Shown one piece after another: positions 5,956-6,128 of a stretch of 6,128 bases of DNA; position 1 is the stretch's first letter; every line of letters begins with the position of its first letter. A program made the translations under genes and the position numbers. The notes beneath the pieces were generated by a model, which searched no databases, had not been told where the DNA came from, and saw nothing but the letters and a program-made list of their open reading frames with translations. This DNA is from Anaerolineales bacterium UBA3071 (GTDB lineage: Bacteria; Chloroflexota; Anaerolineae; UBA3071): NCBI GenBank assembly GCA_002366755.1, contig DFBV01000137.1, forward strand, positions 5,425-11,552, written 5' to 3'.

Positions 5956-6128
5956 ATGCGCACACCTATTCTGGAACGGTTAGCTTCAGGCGACGTGCTG
6001 ATCGCCGACGGGGCGACGGGTACCATGCTGCAGACGGCCGGGCTACCCACGGGGACACCGGGCGAGGCATGGGTGCTGGCGCAGCCCGGGGAGATCAAAC
6101 GGCTGCACCGTGCCTACGTGGCGGCAGG
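5956..6128 (+). CDS. Homocysteine S-methyltransferase family protein, N-terminal part (cut by window end)
   Basis: The open frame from ATG 5956 runs without a stop to the end of the window (57 complete codons). The translation contains LIADGATGTMLQTAGL (15-30) and a following PGEIKRLHRAYVAA helix. This matches the start of the homocysteine S-methyltransferase fold found in MetH N-terminal domains, betaine-homocysteine methyltransferases and MmuM. Such TIM-barrel enzymes use zinc to activate homocysteine thiol; the zinc cysteines lie near the C-terminus, outside the window, so activity cannot be judged. The position directly after a corrinoid protein suggests a split MetH-like arrangement, with this protein passing methyl groups between the corrinoid cofactor and a thiol. 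A separately acting methyltransferase with a different acceptor remains possible. Confidence 0.82.
   Translation, partial: MRTPILERLASGDVLIADGATGTMLQTAGLPTGTPGEAWVLAQPGEIKRLHRAYVAA

Overview
The window is GC-rich bacterial DNA from an organism I cannot name with certainty. A thermophilic or anaerobic Chloroflexota-like lineage (Anaerolineae or a relative) is my best inference. It rests on the DUF499 ATPase, the corrinoid methyltransferase genes, and intergenic gaps filled with short degenerate direct and inverted repeats. All genes I support lie on the + strand.

Layout: (1) 64-669 is an intact single-domain HUH/Y1 transposase of the RAYT (REP-associated) type. It sits between two imperfect copies of a 13-base motif. 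(2) 768-1409, 1406-4237 and 4234-5076 form a tightly packed three-gene unit. It encodes a small protein with a PD-(D/E)XK nuclease signature, a large DUF499-family P-loop ATPase, and an alpha/beta hydrolase of the monoacylglycerol lipase type. Both junctions are ATGA overlaps with good Shine-Dalgarno sequences just upstream, so translation is probably coupled. (3) 5077-5180 is a short gap with a perfect 11-bp inverted repeat and heptamer repeats that run into the end of the hydrolase gene. (4) 5181-5831 encodes a MtbC/MttC-like corrinoid protein. After a second repeat-rich gap comes the start of a homocysteine S-methyltransferase-like gene, cut off by the window end; these two look like a methyl-transfer module.

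The most interesting part is the nuclease + DUF499 pair. DUF499 ATPases are known from larger anti-phage gene clusters, usually beside DNA methyltransferases and helicases. Here the ATPase is coupled to one small predicted nuclease and, unusually, to a lipase-like hydrolase, with a RAYT immediately upstream. This could be a compact ATPase-nuclease defence module, or the remaining half of a larger cluster whose other genes lie to the left of the window. The hydrolase may be a true third component or an ordinary gene captured by read-through. The sequence alone cannot decide.

The corrinoid and homocysteine methyltransferase genes look like normal metabolism: methyl transfer via a cobalamin protein, plausibly to homocysteine. 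They appear unrelated to the upstream unit.
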